A stretch of DNA of 23,448 bases from an uncultured Clostridia bacterium (GTDB taxonomy: Bacteria; Bacillota; Clostridia; Oscillospirales; Ruminococcaceae), in contig CANRDG010000012.1 in assembly GCA_947629275.1 (NCBI GenBank), positions 1 to 23,448 on the forward strand, written 5' to 3'. The translations under genes and the position numbers were made by a program. The stretch's first letter is position 1. Each line of letters opens with the position of its first letter. Shown here in pieces: positions 22,812 to 23,448 of this stretch. The notes below the pieces were generated by a model. That model was given only the letters and a program-made list of their open reading frames with translations, had not been told where the DNA came from and did not search any database.

Positions 22812-23111
22812 TTACCACCTCGCTCCCGGCTCGGCTACCATCTGAGCCCTTATTTTGACTTTTTCAGCCTCGTATCGCTTCTGTAAGGCTCTCATCTCCC
22901 TCTCCATGAACTCAGCCTCTGCAGCTTTCACAGCAGCTCTCTCGGCGTCCTGGGTGATGATAATCTTGCCATCTTCGCAGGTGACGGAGATATAATCCCC
23001 GATATTAAAACCCGCTTCCTTAAGCCACATCCCCTTCAGCATGATCGTCGGCGTTTCCCTGTACTTATAGCCGCTCTGTCCGTAAACCTTTACACTTCTC
23101 TTCTTTGCCAT
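22812..23111 (-). CDS. SymE-like protein (type I toxin family, AbrB-like fold)
   Basis: A 99-residue protein. Residues 1-55 match the SymE core: basic start MAKKRSVKVYG, then PTIMLKGMWLKEAGFNIGD and ISVTCEDGKIIIT, the P-x-I-x-LKG-x-WL-x-x-AGF-x-x-G pattern of the family. The C-terminal 40 residues form a charged helix (AERAAVKAAEAEFMERE), an extension absent from Escherichia coli SymE as I recall it. E. coli SymE is an SOS-induced toxin repressed by the antisense RNA SymR. SymE-like genes are also very common in Clostridia mobile elements, where toxicity is untested. GGAGGGA precedes the ATG. I cannot see a LexA box or an antisense RNA promoter. Confidence 0.78.
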   Translation of the reverse strand: MAKKRSVKVYGQSGYKYRETPTIMLKGMWLKEAGFNIGDYISVTCEDGKIIITQDAERAAVKAAEAEFMEREMRALQKRYEAEKVKIRAQMVAEPGARW

Positions 23112-23203
23112 TATGATTCCCTCCGTTTCTCAGATTGTCGTTGATTGCCAGTTACCATTCCAAGATCACCGGATCCAGATCATAGGCACCACCTCCCTTC
23201 GGC

Positions 23204-23243
23204 GAAAAAATAAGCTGCCAATGCTTTTACACATCAGCAGCTT
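23204..23243 (-). terminator. Terminator of the right-edge gene
   Basis: On the minus strand AAGCTGC (23237-23243) pairs with GCAGCTT (23212-23218), and five inner pairs with two G-T wobbles extend the stem to a short loop. TATTTTTT follows (23205-23212). It lies 25 bases after the stop of the partial gene. Between it and the SymE start (23112-23203) I see only a probable leader, with the five-codon frame MIWIR after AGGTGGT. Confidence 0.7.
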
Positions 23244-23268
23244 TCGCTCTTAGTTCGGTGTTTTATTT

Positions 23269-23448
23269 TCAGTTCTGATTCTTCTTAGAATCCTTGATAC
23301 GGTAGTAATCTTCCAGATCAACATCGATCCTGACTTTCGTATCTGGTTTTCGGTTGCTCAAAAGGCACACGGTCTCATCCTGCGTCTCTGTGTACCACCA
23401 ATCTTTTGAAGTTTCTCCTTCAATGGTGACAGGGAATCTAAAATGTAT
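23269..23448 (-). CDS. C-terminal part of an unidentified gene (partial)
   Basis: A frame entering from the right edge runs 59 residues to a TGA at 23269-23271. It begins IHFRFPVTIEGETSKDWWY and ends LEDYYRIKDSKKNQN. The alternating hydrophobic pattern suggests beta strands and the tail is basic. The start lies outside the window and I do not recognise the family. A strong terminator follows. Confidence 0.6.
   Translation of the reverse strand: MHFRFPVTIEGETSKDWWYTETQDETVCLLSNRKPDTKVRIDVDLEDYYRIKDSKKNQN

Noticed and set aside
1..23448. CRISPR array, tRNA, rRNA or insertion sequence
   Set aside because: I found no regularly spaced repeats, no tRNA-like cloverleaf or rRNA sequence, and no transposase gene. 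The only short repeats are the TTTTTAAGC copies.

Overview
The window looks like part of a mobile element (integrative conjugative element or prophage-like) in a Clostridia genome, most likely Lachnospiraceae. This rests on a family A DNA polymerase of the phage/ICE type, a DUF5688-like protein, a sigma-like protein with a Cys cluster, a SymE-like protein and strong AGGAGG ribosome binding sites. No integrase, relaxase, tRNA or att site is visible, so the type of element cannot be fixed.

Left flank (1-2736, + strand): the tail of an unknown gene, a hairpin, a DUF5688-like gene and the polymerase. Cargo 1 (2796-17859, - strand): eight tightly spaced genes, visibly AT-richer than the flanks. 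In transcription order they are a GHKL/Hsp90-like ATPase, an SF1 (UvrD-like) helicase, a bactofilin-like beta-helix protein, a DrmA/YprA-type SF2 helicase, a DrmB-type DUF1998 zinc protein, a NERD nuclease-SF1 helicase fusion, a radical SAM protein and a second GHKL ATPase. Cargo 2 (17958-21284, - strand, upstream of cargo 1): an ABC three-component (ABC-3C) defence operon with an HNH-like effector/CTD protein, middle component 6 and a DUF2326-type ABC ATPase, followed by an XRE regulator. Right flank (21557-23448): a structured leader and sigma-like gene on +, then a small unknown gene, a SymE-like gene and the tail of another gene on -.

The two cargo blocks run opposite to the polymerase and sigma-like genes on either side, which suggests defence cargo loaded into a hotspot of the element. 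Cargo 1 is the most notable part. The helicase/DUF1998 pair is the core of DISARM and related arrays. Here it has no methyltransferase and no phospholipase-D gene (DrmC), and is joined by paired Hsp90-like ATPases, two SF1 helicases, a radical SAM enzyme and a bactofilin-like protein. I do not recognise this exact combination. A defence role is inferred from gene families and neighbourhood, not shown.

Likely control points are a shared A/T-rich repeat and an extended -10 promoter before the ABC-3C operon, a 12-bp palindrome before cargo 1, and a hairpin that sequesters the ribosome binding site of the sigma-like gene.
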